A DNA stretch of 64,000 nt. Origin: Gillisia limnaea DSM 15749 (GTDB taxonomy: Bacteria; Bacteroidota; Bacteroidia; Flavobacteriales; Flavobacteriaceae). The position numbers were made by a program, and so were the translations under genes. Positions 8,371-17,463 of this stretch are shown piece after piece (the stretch's first letter is position 1; each line of letters opens with the position of its first letter). The notes below the pieces were generated by a model. That model was given only the letters and a program-made list of their open reading frames with translations, searched no databases and was not told the origin of the DNA. The DNA lies in the NCBI RefSeq assembly GCF_000243235.1, contig NZ_JH594606.1, positions 2,662,572-2,726,571 on the forward strand. Direction: 5' to 3'.

Positions 8371-8874
8371 ATGAAATACAGAATTTTATTCCTTCTATTA
8401 ATTTTCAGTTTATCTTCCTTTAAGAAATCCCATAAATTCTATGTTAGCGTAACAGAAATTGAATATAATGAGGAGGTTCAAAGTCTTCAGATAATTTCAC
8501 GTGTTTTTACAGACGATCTGGAGGCACTTCTTAGGGAACGCTATAACCCATCTATCAAACTTTTGTCCAATGGGGATAAAGGCGAGGTTGAAGCAAATCT
8601 TAAAAAGTACCTTGGTCAAAAATTCCGGGTTCAGGTAAATGGGAAGAGCTATGAGGTAAATTATTTGGGGAAAGAATATGAAGATGATATGACCTTAATG
8701 TACCTGGAAGTTCCAAATGTTTCTTCAGTAAAATCCGTGAAAATCAAAAATGCCGTTCTAACCGATCTTTTTCCTGAACAGAAAAATTTGATACACGTTG
8801 AATTAAGAGGAAAAACAAAGAGTTTGATTTTGACCGCAGAACGGGATGAAGGTGAATTAATTTTCAACGAATAA
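8371..8874 (+). CDS. DUF6702 family exported protein
   Basis: 167 aa with an N-terminal signal (MKYRILFLLLIFSLSSF). The body starts with HKFYVSVTEIEYNEE and contains FTDDLEALLRE, which I recognise as the DUF6702 family of Bacteroidota. The product is predicted to be all-beta and periplasmic. These genes regularly precede an M1 metallopeptidase gene, as here (56 bases upstream of it). Function is unknown. Confidence 0.8.
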   Translation: MKYRILFLLLIFSLSSFKKSHKFYVSVTEIEYNEEVQSLQIISRVFTDDLEALLRERYNPSIKLLSNGDKGEVEANLKKYLGQKFRVQVNGKSYEVNYLGKEYEDDMTLMYLEVPNVSSVKSVKIKNAVLTDLFPEQKNLIHVELRGKTKSLILTAERDEGELIFNE

Positions 8875-8875
8875 A

Positions 8876-8905
8876 TTGAGATAATCATATAAATTCCTAA
8901 ATTTA
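8876..8905 (+). promoter_or_regulatory. Promoter of the M1 peptidase gene
   Basis: TTG (8876-8878), a 19-base spacer and TAAATTTA (8898-8905) fit the Bacteroidota promoter apart from the last -7 base. It suggests that the peptidase can be transcribed separately from the DUF6702 gene. Confidence 0.45.
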
Positions 8906-8930
8906 GCAACTTAAAATAATTATAAAAAGA

Positions 8931-11252
8931 ATGAAAAAACTTAATACTGCAATTTTAGCATTTTCACTTATTTTTTCTTCAGGGCTTTTTGCTCAGGAAA
9001 CAGAAGCACCTAAAGAGGAGGTTAAGGAGGTTAAGGAAATGGGGCATTTCAATGAAAATAAATTCAGGCAGATGTACCAGGAATTCTCAACGCCCAATCA
9101 ATATAGAACAGCTTCCGGTGCTCCCGGAGAAGCTTATTATCAAAACCAGGCCGATTATAAGATGGATATCGAGCTGGACGATAAGAACAAAAAATTAACC
9201 GGTGTAGAAACTATTACCTATCATAACAACTCCCCAGATAATCTGGAATACTTATGGGTTCAACTGGATCAAAATATAAGAACAAAGAATTCTCCGGCTT
9301 TAGATAAAGATGGTAGCGGAATTGCTCCGGTAGCGCAACCTGGAGGATTTGTAAATCAGTTTATGAAGGAACCATTTGATGGTGGATTTAATATTGAAGA
9401 AGTTTCCAAAGACGGAAAAGCTTTGCAGCATACCATTAACTATACAATGATGCGTGTAGATATGGCTCAGCCTTTAAAGGCAGGGGAAAGTTATACTTTT
9501 AAAATAAAGTGGAACTATACCATCAATAATCACGTAACAGACCGAGCCAGGTCTGGTTATGAGCATTTTCCTAAAGACGGGAATGATGTGTATGTAATCG
9601 CACAATTCTTCCCAAGAATGGCTGTTTATAATGACGTAGAAGGATGGCAAAACATGCAATTCTTCGGAAATGGGGAATTCGCATTGCCTTTTGGGAACTA
9701 TGAAGTGAATATAACCGTTCCGGCAGATCATATTTTAGATGGAACAGGTGAAATAGTAAACAGAAAAGAAGTCTATTCAAAAGAGATGATGAATCGCTAT
9801 GAGCGCGCAAAAAAAGAAACCGAAAATCCTGTGATCATAGTTACTCAGGAAGAAGCTGAAGCTGCAGAAAAAGGATTTTCTGATAAAAAGAAAACCTGGA
9901 AATTAAAAGCTGAAATGGTTCGTGATTTTGCGTTCTCTTCATCCAGAAAGTTCATCGTAGATATGATGAATGTAAATGTGATGGGAAAAGATGTGATGGC
10001 TGTTTCAATGTATCCAAAAGAGGGAAATCCTTTATGGGAAGAATATTCAACAAGAGCTGTTGCAAGTACCTTGAAAACCTATTCCAACCATACCTTCAAA
10101 TACCCATATCACAAAGCAATTTCAGTACACGCTAAAAATCAGGGGATGGAATATCCAATGATTTGCTGGAATTATGGTCGTCCTGAAGAAGATGGGACCT
10201 ATAGTGATAGAGTGAAATACGGGATGATAAGTGTTATTATCCATGAGATTGGACATAACTTTTTTCCAATGATCGTCAATAGTGATGAGCGTCAATGGGG
10301 TTGGATGGACGAAGGTTTAAATACCTTTTTACAGTATTTGGCTGAACAGGAATTTGGGAAAGAATATCCTGCAGCAATTGGTCCTAATGAGGTTTATCCT
10401 TCAAGGCGTGGAATTCCCGCCAATATAGTTCCTTATATGAAGGGAGATCAAAAGTTTATCTCACCAATTATGAGCAATCCGGAAAATGTGTATCAGCTGG
10501 GTAACAACGCCTACGGAAAACCGGCCACGGCGCTTAATATTTTGAGAGAAACGGTCATGGGACATGAACTGTTCGATTTTTCATTTAAAACATATTCTCA
10601 ACGATGGATGTTCAAACATCCTACACCCGAAGACTTTTTCAGGACGATGGAAGATGCTTCCGGGGTCGATCTTGACTGGTTTTGGAGAGGTTGGTTCTAC
10701 AGTACAGATTATGTAGATATAGGAGTGAAAGATGTTAAGAAATATTATGTAACCGATAAAGTTACCAAAGATGGCGCAGCCTTTTTAGAGCAATACGGAG
10801 TAACAGATCCATCTTCGATAGAAGCCGTTTATGTAGTGGAAGAAGGCAGCGAAGAGTTTTCTGAGGATATGAAGGGTAAAAATCTTTTAGAAACCGCACC
10901 AAAATTAAACGAATATCTAATGGATAATTTCACCCCTGCAGAACGTTCCGGAATGAAGGTTCCTAAATATTTCTATGAAATCACATTTTCAAAACCCGGA
11001 GGTCTTGTAATGCCACTTATTGTAGAATATACCTATGCAGATGGGACTACACAAAATGTAACCTATCCTGTGCAAATTTGGCGTAAAAATGATGACCAGG
11101 TGAGCAAAGCAATTGCAACAGATAAGGAGATCATTAAAGTAGTGGTAGATCCTAATATGGAAACCGCCGATATTGACCTTGAAAACAACAGCTGGCCACA
11201 GCAAGTAAAAGAAGATAAATTCCAGCAGTTCAAAACTGAAGGAGGAAATTAA
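8931..11252 (+). CDS. M1 family zinc metallopeptidase
   Basis: 773 aa with a signal peptide (MKKLNTAILAFSLIFSSGLFA), so periplasmic or surface. The catalytic zinc site is HEIGH at 438-442 plus Glu461 in WGWMDEG, giving exactly the HExxH-18-E spacing of gluzincins. It lacks the canonical GAMEN: the equivalent stretch reads GMEYPMI, as in the cold-active or leukotriene-hydrolase-like bacterial M1 branch. N-terminal beta domain about 60-300, catalytic about 330-600, then a C-terminal beta extension. Probably an aminopeptidase acting on peptides outside the cytoplasm. Confidence 0.9.
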   Translation: MKKLNTAILAFSLIFSSGLFAQETEAPKEEVKEVKEMGHFNENKFRQMYQEFSTPNQYRTASGAPGEAYYQNQADYKMDIELDDKNKKLTGVETITYHNNSPDNLEYLWVQLDQNIRTKNSPALDKDGSGIAPVAQPGGFVNQFMKEPFDGGFNIEEVSKDGKALQHTINYTMMRVDMAQPLKAGESYTFKIKWNYTINNHVTDRARSGYEHFPKDGNDVYVIAQFFPRMAVYNDVEGWQNMQFFGNGEFALPFGNYEVNITVPADHILDGTGEIVNRKEVYSKEMMNRYERAKKETENPVIIVTQEEAEAAEKGFSDKKKTWKLKAEMVRDFAFSSSRKFIVDMMNVNVMGKDVMAVSMYPKEGNPLWEEYSTRAVASTLKTYSNHTFKYPYHKAISVHAKNQGMEYPMICWNYGRPEEDGTYSDRVKYGMISVIIHEIGHNFFPMIVNSDERQWGWMDEGLNTFLQYLAEQEFGKEYPAAIGPNEVYPSRRGIPANIVPYMKGDQKFISPIMSNPENVYQLGNNAYGKPATALNILRETVMGHELFDFSFKTYSQRWMFKHPTPEDFFRTMEDASGVDLDWFWRGWFYSTDYVDIGVKDVKKYYVTDKVTKDGAAFLEQYGVTDPSSIEAVYVVEEGSEEFSEDMKGKNLLETAPKLNEYLMDNFTPAERSGMKVPKYFYEITFSKPGGLVMPLIVEYTYADGTTQNVTYPVQIWRKNDDQVSKAIATDKEIIKVVVDPNMETADIDLENNSWPQQVKEDKFQQFKTEGGN

Positions 11253-11276
11253 TAAGGGATTAAATTTATATAAATT

Positions 11277-11308
11277 AAGCCGACTTTAACGAGTCGGCTT
11301 CTTTTTTT
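11277..11308 (+). terminator. Intrinsic terminator after the M1 peptidase gene
   Basis: AAGCCGACT (11277-11285) and AGTCGGCTT (11292-11300) form a perfect 9-bp stem with loop TTAACG, followed by CTTTTTTT. Confidence 0.85.
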
Positions 11309-11323
11309 AAAAGAAATTGTCAT

Positions 11324-11331
11324 TATCTTTG
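11324..11331 (+). promoter_or_regulatory. -7 box of tatA (possibly leaderless)
   Basis: TATCTTTG is an exact TAnnTTTG. It ends only 5 bases before the tatA ATG at 11337, so the transcript should begin at or next to the start codon. Confidence 0.5.
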
Positions 11332-11336
11332 TCTCT

Positions 11337-11618
11337 ATGATTACACTTCCTTTATTTATAAGTGGTGCCGAAATAGCCTTTATCATGTTTATCCTGGTGA
11401 TGGTTTTTGGTGCCGATAAGATTCCGGATATCGCAAGGGGATTAGGAAAAGGTATGCGTACACTTCGCAATGCCTCAAACGATATTAAAAGCGAGATTCA
11501 AAAAAGTGCCGAGAAGCAGGGCATAGATACCGATATTTCAAAAGATGTACGAAGCGAGATAAGCAAGGTAAAAGAGGATATCGACGAAATTACCGGCTCG
11601 GTTAAACGTAGGTTATAA
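11337..11618 (+). CDS. tatA: Twin-arginine translocase subunit TatA/TatE family
   Basis: 93 aa. A short periplasmic N-terminus leads into a single TM helix (about residues 9-25), the FGADKIPDIARGLGKGM hinge and amphipathic helix, then a charged, coiled tail. This is the TatA/B layout; length and tail fit flavobacterial TatA. TatA oligomers form the passage for folded proteins with twin-arginine signals. The gene stands alone, with a terminator just upstream and a -7 box so close that a leaderless mRNA is likely. A TatB role cannot be excluded from sequence alone. Confidence 0.88.
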   Translation: MITLPLFISGAEIAFIMFILVMVFGADKIPDIARGLGKGMRTLRNASNDIKSEIQKSAEKQGIDTDISKDVRSEISKVKEDIDEITGSVKRRL

Positions 11619-11707
11619 TTTATAGGTGGTATAGAAAGCGCGGTTAGAACTGAAGTATTTGGTTAATTTCAGTATTTATTTCTGGTTTCTATTCCCAATT
11701 GAAGCTG

Positions 11708-12352
11708 TTAATCCTTTATTCTGCTTATGCTCAGGCCATCTCTAATGGGGAGCATAATCGTTTCTATCCTTTTATCTTCCACCATCATTTTATTGTAGCG
11801 AAGTAGCGCTTTTGTAGATTCATCATCTTCCTTAACTTTTTCCACCACTTTCCCACTCCAAAGGACATTATCTGTTATAATAATTCCGCCGGGGTTCATT
11901 TTTTCTATGATCAATTCAAAATAGGCAGGATAATTTGGTTTGTCGGCATCTATAAAGACCAAATCAAATTTCAGCTTAAGCGTTGGAATAATTTCCAGTG
12001 CATTTCCTAAATATTGATGGATCTGTTCTTTATATTCTGAAAGGTCAAAATATTTTTTCTGGATTTCGGTTAGTTCCTCATTGATATCGATGGTATGCAA
12101 ACTTCCTCTTTTTTGTAATCCTTCAGAAAGGCATAATGCAGAATACCCGGTATAAGTGCCAATTTCCAGGATATTATCCGGTTTTATCAATTTTGATAGC
12201 ATGCTCAATAACCTTCCCTGGTAATGACCGCTTAGCATACGCGGCTGAAGGATCTTTTGAAAAGTTTCCCGTGTGAGCGCAGCCAGTAAATCCGGTTCCT
12301 CCTGAGAATGTTTTACTGCGTAATCATCTATTTTCTGCGAAATAAAATGCAT
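11708..12352 (-). CDS. Class I SAM-dependent O-methyltransferase
   Basis: 214 aa, catechol-O-methyltransferase-like (Methyltransf_3). SAM motif I is EIGTYTGYSAL (about residues 62-72). DLVFIDADKPNY (about 130-141) and TDNVLWSGKV (about 160-169) carry the metal-binding acidic residues of this family. The likely substrate is a small catechol or hydroxylated aromatic; the real one is unknown. It diverges from kynU with 213 bases between them. A link to hydroxykynurenine or hydroxyanthranilate methylation is possible but unproven. Confidence 0.85.
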   Translation of the reverse strand: MHFISQKIDDYAVKHSQEEPDLLAALTRETFQKILQPRMLSGHYQGRLLSMLSKLIKPDNILEIGTYTGYSALCLSEGLQKRGSLHTIDINEELTEIQKKYFDLSEYKEQIHQYLGNALEIIPTLKLKFDLVFIDADKPNYPAYFELIIEKMNPGGIIITDNVLWSGKVVEKVKEDDESTKALLRYNKMMVEDKRIETIMLPIRDGLSISRIKD

Positions 12353-12565
12353 TGGTTCTTAATTTCAGCAAATTTAAGCATATCAAAGTTTATGCTGAAT
12401 TTAATTGTTAATTGCTTTGATGAACTTTTTGATGCATAAAAAAGTAGTACATAGCTGGCTCTAGAGATTTGTAAAAAGAAGAATCATACAGAATTTATAC
12501 GAAATCATTCGGAAATTCAACCCGCTGGAGAGATTAAATAGTATTTTTACATAAAAACTGCAAAT

Positions 12566-13843
12566 ATGGAATTTAGCAATACAAGGGAATTTGCAAGATC
12601 AATGGATAAGGAAGATCCCTTAGCAACTTATAAAGATGAATTTATCTTTCCTGAAGTAAATAATAAAAAGGTGATCTATTTCACCGGAAATTCTCTCGGC
12701 TTACAACCTAAATCGGCTAAAAAATATGTAGATGAGGTAATGGATGATTGGGCTAACCTGGCGGTGGAAGGCCATTTTTATGCGGAGAAACCCTGGTGGG
12801 ACTATCATGAGCGTTTTTCTGAAAAGCTTGCTAAAGTGGTTGGAGCCAAACCTCCGGAGATTACCGTAATGAATACGCTTACCGTGAACCTTCATTTATT
12901 GATGGTGTCTTTTTACAGGCCCGATGCAAAGCGGTATAAGATCATTTGTGAGGAAAAAGCATTCCCTAGTGATCAATATATGATCGCTTCTCAGGTGAAG
13001 TTTCATGGATTTAACCCGGAAGATGCTGTTGTTGAGGTGAAAAAGAGGGCTGGTGAAAATCACTTCAGAACAGAAGATATTCTGAAGAAAATCGAAGAAA
13101 TAGGGGATGAGTGTGCTTTGGTTCTTTTTGGTGGAGTTAATTATTACTCCGGGCAGGTATTGGATATGGAAACAATCACCCGGGCCGGGCACGAGATTGG
13201 AGCAAAGGTTGGTTGGGATCTCGCTCACGCTGTGGGAAATATTGAGCTTAAATTACACGAATGGAATGTGGATTTTGCTGCCTGGTGTAGTTATAAATAC
13301 ATGAATTCCGGACCCGGAAATGCTTCGGGATGTTTCATAAACGAGAAGTATCATGAACTTAAAGAAATTCCCCGTTTTGAAGGCTGGTGGGGTCATTCTA
13401 AAGAACGCCGTTTTCTAATGGAGCCTGAATTTCAGCCAGAACCGGATGCACATGCCTGGCAAATAAGCAATGCACCTATTTTGGCACTTGCGCCTTACCT
13501 GGCATCGCTGGATATGTTTGAGAAGGTTGGAATGCCTGCCCTTATTGAGAAAAGGAATAAAATTGTGGCTTACCTGGAATTTGTGCTGCATCAAATCGAT
13601 GAAGAGGTTGAAAGTGATTTCGAGATCATTACTCCCTCCAACCAAAACGAACGCGGAACCCAACTTTCGGTCTTTCTTCACGGAGAAGGAAAAGAATTGT
13701 TTAATTATTTAATGAAAAATGGGGTAATTATAGATTGGAGAGAACCAAATGTTATACGATTGGCTCCGGCACCATTTTATTGTTCCTATGAAGATATGTA
13801 TGAATTTGGTCAGATTTTAAAAAGAGGGATCTTAAAGATTTAA
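12566..13843 (+). CDS. kynU: Kynureninase
   Basis: 425 aa PLP enzyme that cleaves L-kynurenine or 3-hydroxykynurenine to (3-hydroxy)anthranilate and alanine. The PLP lysine is Lys244 in CSYKYMNSGPG, and Asp218 lies in GWDLAHAVGN. The N-terminal GNSLGLQP block (41-48) and C-terminal RLAPAPFY are also typical. With kmo at 21356-22702 it supplies two steps of the tryptophan-to-quinolinate (de novo NAD) route; the dioxygenases are not in this window. It is monocistronic and ends at the large palindrome at 13909-13961. Confidence 0.95.
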   Translation: MEFSNTREFARSMDKEDPLATYKDEFIFPEVNNKKVIYFTGNSLGLQPKSAKKYVDEVMDDWANLAVEGHFYAEKPWWDYHERFSEKLAKVVGAKPPEITVMNTLTVNLHLLMVSFYRPDAKRYKIICEEKAFPSDQYMIASQVKFHGFNPEDAVVEVKKRAGENHFRTEDILKKIEEIGDECALVLFGGVNYYSGQVLDMETITRAGHEIGAKVGWDLAHAVGNIELKLHEWNVDFAAWCSYKYMNSGPGNASGCFINEKYHELKEIPRFEGWWGHSKERRFLMEPEFQPEPDAHAWQISNAPILALAPYLASLDMFEKVGMPALIEKRNKIVAYLEFVLHQIDEEVESDFEIITPSNQNERGTQLSVFLHGEGKELFNYLMKNGVIIDWREPNVIRLAPAPFYCSYEDMYEFGQILKRGILKI

Positions 13844-13908
13844 ACAAATACCGAAAATGAAATTTGATGTACTCCGGAAATAATATGCTTGTTTTCTGGT
13901 TCAAAAGT

Positions 13909-13961
13909 AATTTAAAATATAAATCCCGCTGGAATTTCCAGCGGGATTTATATTTTAAATT
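13909..13961. terminator. Bidirectional terminator, 26-bp perfect inverted repeat
   Basis: Bases 13909-13934 and 13936-13961 are perfect reverse complements around one central T, with core TCCCGCTGGAA. A-rich and T-rich flanks give a U-tract on either strand. It sits between convergent kynU and the lipoprotein gene, so it can end both transcripts. Confidence 0.8.
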
Positions 13962-13989
13962 TTGGATAGCCTTCCTAAGATGGAAGGAT

Positions 13990-14667
13990 TTACTTTACCA
14001 TAATATCTGTAAAATATAACTGAAAACTTCCATCCTCTGATTTGTGCATTTTGGCAATGGTTATCCCGTTGAAGGTTTCATAATCTTCCCAGGTGGTAGA
14101 GAGACTTCTTCCCCCTGCCGACTGATAGGTCCATTCACGAATCATTTTGTCATCTTCATCAAAGAACACCAAATAGGTGTCCCCGGGAGTATATCCACTG
14201 GTGTCTGAGTATTTAACGGTTATCTGATGCATTTCCTTTTGGCTTATTGGTGCAACCGAACTTCGGTTATGCTCGAGATCATATTCGCTCCAAATCAATT
14301 CATATGGAAACAATAACCAGTACTTATCATTGATGAACTTTTTATCGATTTGAGTTTCAGCTTCATCAAGATTACCATTTGTGTTATAACTGGAGGTTTC
14401 TCCTTTTTCTGTGAGTTCTACTTTATTCTCTTTGGGAAACCATTTCCAGGAACGTTCGCTACGCAAAGTGTCATTTACTTTTACGTTAAAAGTAAAATTG
14501 ATTTGATTTACGTCTTCAAAATTTTTGAATCCGTTTGCGTATGCGATCTCTTTTGTAATTGGTTCTTCAAAAGCTGATTCATTTTCAGATGTTCCTGCTT
14601 TTTCAGTATCATTTTTACAGGAAATGGTAAAAATAAGAAGTGCAAAGAGCATTAAATTTTTTTTCAT
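13990..14667 (-). CDS. Hypothetical lipoprotein
   Basis: 225 aa with a lipoprotein signal (MKKNLMLFALLIFTISC, lipid-modified cysteine 17) and then an acidic, low-complexity linker. The body (about 40-225) is beta-rich, with many aromatic residues. It contains WKWFPKENKVEL and a C-terminal FQLYFTDIMVK. This outer-membrane-associated lipoprotein type is common in flavobacteria, and I do not recognise a named domain. It starts 48 bases after the SDR gene stop, so it may share that transcript. Confidence 0.8.
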   Translation of the reverse strand: MKKNLMLFALLIFTISCKNDTEKAGTSENESAFEEPITKEIAYANGFKNFEDVNQINFTFNVKVNDTLRSERSWKWFPKENKVELTEKGETSSYNTNGNLDEAETQIDKKFINDKYWLLFPYELIWSEYDLEHNRSSVAPISQKEMHQITVKYSDTSGYTPGDTYLVFFDEDDKMIREWTYQSAGGRSLSTTWEDYETFNGITIAKMHKSEDGSFQLYFTDIMVK

Positions 14668-14715
14668 GATTTATATTTTTAAAAAATAGGTTAAAAAATA
14701 GTAAGGTTTTTAAAC

Positions 14716-15474
14716 TTATATAGCATTAATGCTCATTCCACCGTCGGCAATAATATTTTGGCCGGTAATATATGAAGATTTTTCCATGGCGAGAAAAGCT
14801 ATAATGGAGGCCATTTCTTCTGCTTTTGCAATTCTTTTTAAAGGAGTTCTTCCTAAAATACCATTCATCTTTTCATCCTGCTTTAGAAATCCTTCCGTAA
14901 GCGGAGTTTCTGTAAACCACGGGGAAACGGCATTCACACGAATTCCGTCCTGGGCCCATTCTACAGCCAGACTTCTTGTTTGCTGAAGCAACCCCGATTT
15001 TGCCATAGCATAGGGAGTTCCAGTTCCCACATCTTGCAGTGCAGCTACAGATGCAATATTGATCACCGTTGCTACCTTAGATCTTTCCAGAAAAGGATGC
15101 AGTGCTCTGCTTAATTCAAAGGGCGCTACTAGGTTGATATCCAGTACTTTTTTAAGTTCATCTTCTGAATACTCTAAAGCTTCTTTTCGAATGTTGATCC
15201 CTGCATTGTTCACTAGAATGTCCAGAGTTTGCCAATTGTTCTGGATCCAGTTCACTATTTTTTGCCTGTCTACTTTTACTGAAACATCTGAAACTATTCC
15301 ATTAACTTCAAATCCTTTATTCTGAAGTTCTTTTTCCAGGCTTTCAACGTCTTGTTTATTCCTTGCTGTAAATAACACCCGTGCACCCAAGTCCAAAAAT
15401 TCCAAAACAGTCGCTTTGCCAATTCCTTTAGTTCCGCCTGTGACAATAGCGGTTTGTCCGTTTAAATTCCACAT
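14716..15474 (-). CDS. SDR family oxidoreductase
   Basis: 252 aa classical short-chain dehydrogenase. The cofactor glycine motif TGGTKGIG is at 12-19, NNAG at 89-92, and the catalytic set is Ser142, Tyr155 and Lys159 (YAMAK). The sequence resembles tropinone-reductase-like and glucose-dehydrogenase-like SDRs; an Arg at 38 (FTARN) favours NADP(H). The substrate is unknown. It is followed by the lipoprotein gene and separated by a terminator from the small membrane gene upstream. Confidence 0.88.
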   Translation of the reverse strand: MWNLNGQTAIVTGGTKGIGKATVLEFLDLGARVLFTARNKQDVESLEKELQNKGFEVNGIVSDVSVKVDRQKIVNWIQNNWQTLDILVNNAGINIRKEALEYSEDELKKVLDINLVAPFELSRALHPFLERSKVATVINIASVAALQDVGTGTPYAMAKSGLLQQTRSLAVEWAQDGIRVNAVSPWFTETPLTEGFLKQDEKMNGILGRTPLKRIAKAEEMASIIAFLAMEKSSYITGQNIIADGGMSINAI

Positions 15475-15524
15475 AAGTTTTTTGATCTTAAAATTTCACC
15501 CAAGTTAAGTTATAGGAAATGATA

Positions 15525-15560
15525 TAAAAAACGAAGCCCCTTGAAAAAATCAAGGGGCTT
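15525..15560 (-). terminator. Terminator of the small membrane gene
   Basis: On the minus strand AAGCCCCTTGA and TCAAGGGGCTT form an 11-bp perfect stem (15560-15550 with 15544-15534). The loop has 5 bases, and CGTTTTTTAT follows. Confidence 0.8.
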
Positions 15561-15581
15561 GGTAAATAGTATTTATTCCTA

Positions 15582-15737
15582 TTACAATCTTCTTCCGGTA
15601 AGCAGTTTGTATAAAATCAATATTACCGCAATCACAATTAAAATGTGAATAATCGCGCCTAAATCAGGAAATGCAAAATATCCTATTAGCCATCCGATAA
15701 TCAATAAAACTACAATAAGCCAAATTAAATCTTTCAT
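15582..15737 (-). CDS. Small two-helix membrane protein (lmo0937/DUF5670-like), 51 aa
   Basis: A 51-residue frame with two hydrophobic segments (about 4-22 and 27-43) and the positively charged end LLTGRRL. The pattern WLIGYFAFPD...IIHILIVIAVI matches the lmo0937 (DUF5670) family of tiny membrane proteins, common in stress-related neighbourhoods. Its own terminator follows. It lies 187 bases downstream of the photolyase gene and probably has a separate promoter. Function is unknown. Confidence 0.75.
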   Translation of the reverse strand: MKDLIWLIVVLLIIGWLIGYFAFPDLGAIIHILIVIAVILILYKLLTGRRL

Positions 15738-15924
15738 AATTGTTGGTTGTTTAGCGCAACATAAGTTGCTATTAATGGTTTAGATTTTAAAAAATAAATG
15801 CATTAAATCGGGTAGATCACATCTTAACATTTTAAAAATCTTATAACCCGGTTAGTAATTGTGTACGAATTTATGCAAACAGCAGTCTAAACTCAACTTT
15901 TTTAACGTGTGTTTAACTATTACT

Positions 15925-17460
15925 TTAGATAATATCTAAATTTTTAATAATATTGGAAGCTCTTTCCCTTATATCAGTCATTTCTGCAGTAGATTTTTTT
16001 TCCAGCATACTCATCATCATGGCCATTCTATGGTTGTCCTGGAAAAATTCCTTCTTTTCATCAAGAAAATTCCAGTAAAGGCTATTAAAAGGACAGGAGT
16101 CCTCTTCAACCTTCTTGGAAACCTTGTAATGACAATCTGCACAGTAATTACTCATTTTATTGATATAACTCCCACTGGAGACATAAGGTTTTGTGGCTAC
16201 AATTCCACCATCGGCATATTGACTCATTCCTCTGGTATTTGTTATTTCCACCCATTCTATAGCATCTACATAGATTCCCAAATACCAGGCATCGACTTGG
16301 TCCGGATTGGTTTGGGTAAGAAGAGCGAAATTTCCCGTGATCATTAGGCGTTGTATATGGTGTGCATAGGCATGTTCCAGACTTTGGTTAATGGCGTGTT
16401 TTAAACAATTCATCTTAGTCTTTCCTGTCCAGTAAAACTCCGGAAGTTTATTGTGATTTTTGAGTGCATTTCTTTGTTTGTAATCCGGCATTTCTTTCCA
16501 GTAAATACCCCTCATATATTCACGCCAACCCAGTATTTGCCTAATGAAACCTTCAATTTGAGAAATATCTATTTCGTCTTTATGTTCCCTCCAGTATTCA
16601 ATGGTTTTATCGATAACCTCCAGGGGATGAAGCATCTTGGAATTCATTGCAAAAGACAATCTTGAATGAAAAAGAAAAACCTGTTCCGTATGCATAGCAT
16701 CCTGGTAATCTCCAAAGTGTACCAGTAGGTTTTCACAGAAATAATCAAGAACAGTAACAGCGTCCTTCCTATTGGTTGGCCAATTGAAATTTTCAGGATT
16801 TATAGATCCTATAGTTTTGATATTTGTTTTTTCAATTTCCTTTTTTATTTCTGAAATATCCCTGTTAAAATAACACGCATCAGGGATTTTCGGGGAACCT
16901 TTCCATTTATTCCGGTTGCTCTTATCAAAATTCCACTTTCCACCTTCGGGGTCTTTATTGTTAACCATCATCACATCGTACTTTTTCCGCATGTCCCGGT
17001 AAAAATTTTCCATGATCATTTGCTTTTTTCCCTTAAAGAACGCGGCAAGGTCGGTCCTTTTGGTTAAAAAGTGTTCTGTGTCAAATACTTCAGAATTGAT
17101 TTTTAAACCCTTACAAAAGGCTTTCAGTTGTTCATCAAGGCGATATTCATCCGGAAGTTGATATTCAAACTTTTCAATATCACTTTCTAAGATCAATTGC
17201 TGAATATTTTTCTCTAAACTTTGCTTGTTTGTTGCATCTGAGATTTGGTAATATTTAACCCGATGTCCATTAGCTTTGAGATACTCAGAAAAATTTCGCA
17301 TCGCGCTGAAAAAGGCAACAACCTTTTGTATGTGGTGAACAACATAATCTGTCTCCTGTCGCATTTCCATAATGACATACGTGACATCTTCCCGGGTAGC
17401 ATCAAACCAACTGTGTGAATGGTTGAGCTGATCGCCTAAAATAAGTCTAAGTATACGCAT
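15925..17460 (-). CDS. Iron-sulfur bacterial cryptochrome/photolyase (PhrB-type)
   Basis: 511 aa. The deoxyribodipyrimidine photolyase-related N-terminal fold begins MRILRLILGDQLNHSHSWF. The four [4Fe-4S] cysteines are visible at 352, 440, 443 and 456, each two positions later than the known set of Agrobacterium PhrB (350, 438, 441, 454). The HAYAHHIQRLM block near 363-373 holds histidines used by (6-4) photolyases. It probably repairs UV (6-4) photoproducts with light. It is the last gene of a four-gene repair operon, 3 bases after cry-DASH. Confidence 0.92.
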   Translation of the reverse strand: MRILRLILGDQLNHSHSWFDATREDVTYVIMEMRQETDYVVHHIQKVVAFFSAMRNFSEYLKANGHRVKYYQISDATNKQSLEKNIQQLILESDIEKFEYQLPDEYRLDEQLKAFCKGLKINSEVFDTEHFLTKRTDLAAFFKGKKQMIMENFYRDMRKKYDVMMVNNKDPEGGKWNFDKSNRNKWKGSPKIPDACYFNRDISEIKKEIEKTNIKTIGSINPENFNWPTNRKDAVTVLDYFCENLLVHFGDYQDAMHTEQVFLFHSRLSFAMNSKMLHPLEVIDKTIEYWREHKDEIDISQIEGFIRQILGWREYMRGIYWKEMPDYKQRNALKNHNKLPEFYWTGKTKMNCLKHAINQSLEHAYAHHIQRLMITGNFALLTQTNPDQVDAWYLGIYVDAIEWVEITNTRGMSQYADGGIVATKPYVSSGSYINKMSNYCADCHYKVSKKVEEDSCPFNSLYWNFLDEKKEFFQDNHRMAMMMSMLEKKSTAEMTDIRERASNIIKNLDII

Positions 17461-17463
17461 GGT

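Noticed and set aside
12361-12405. Loose inverted repeats (AATTTCAGCA / TGCTGAATT) before the O-methyltransferase
   Set aside because: Short, AT-rich and with a bulge; expected by chance in this sequence.
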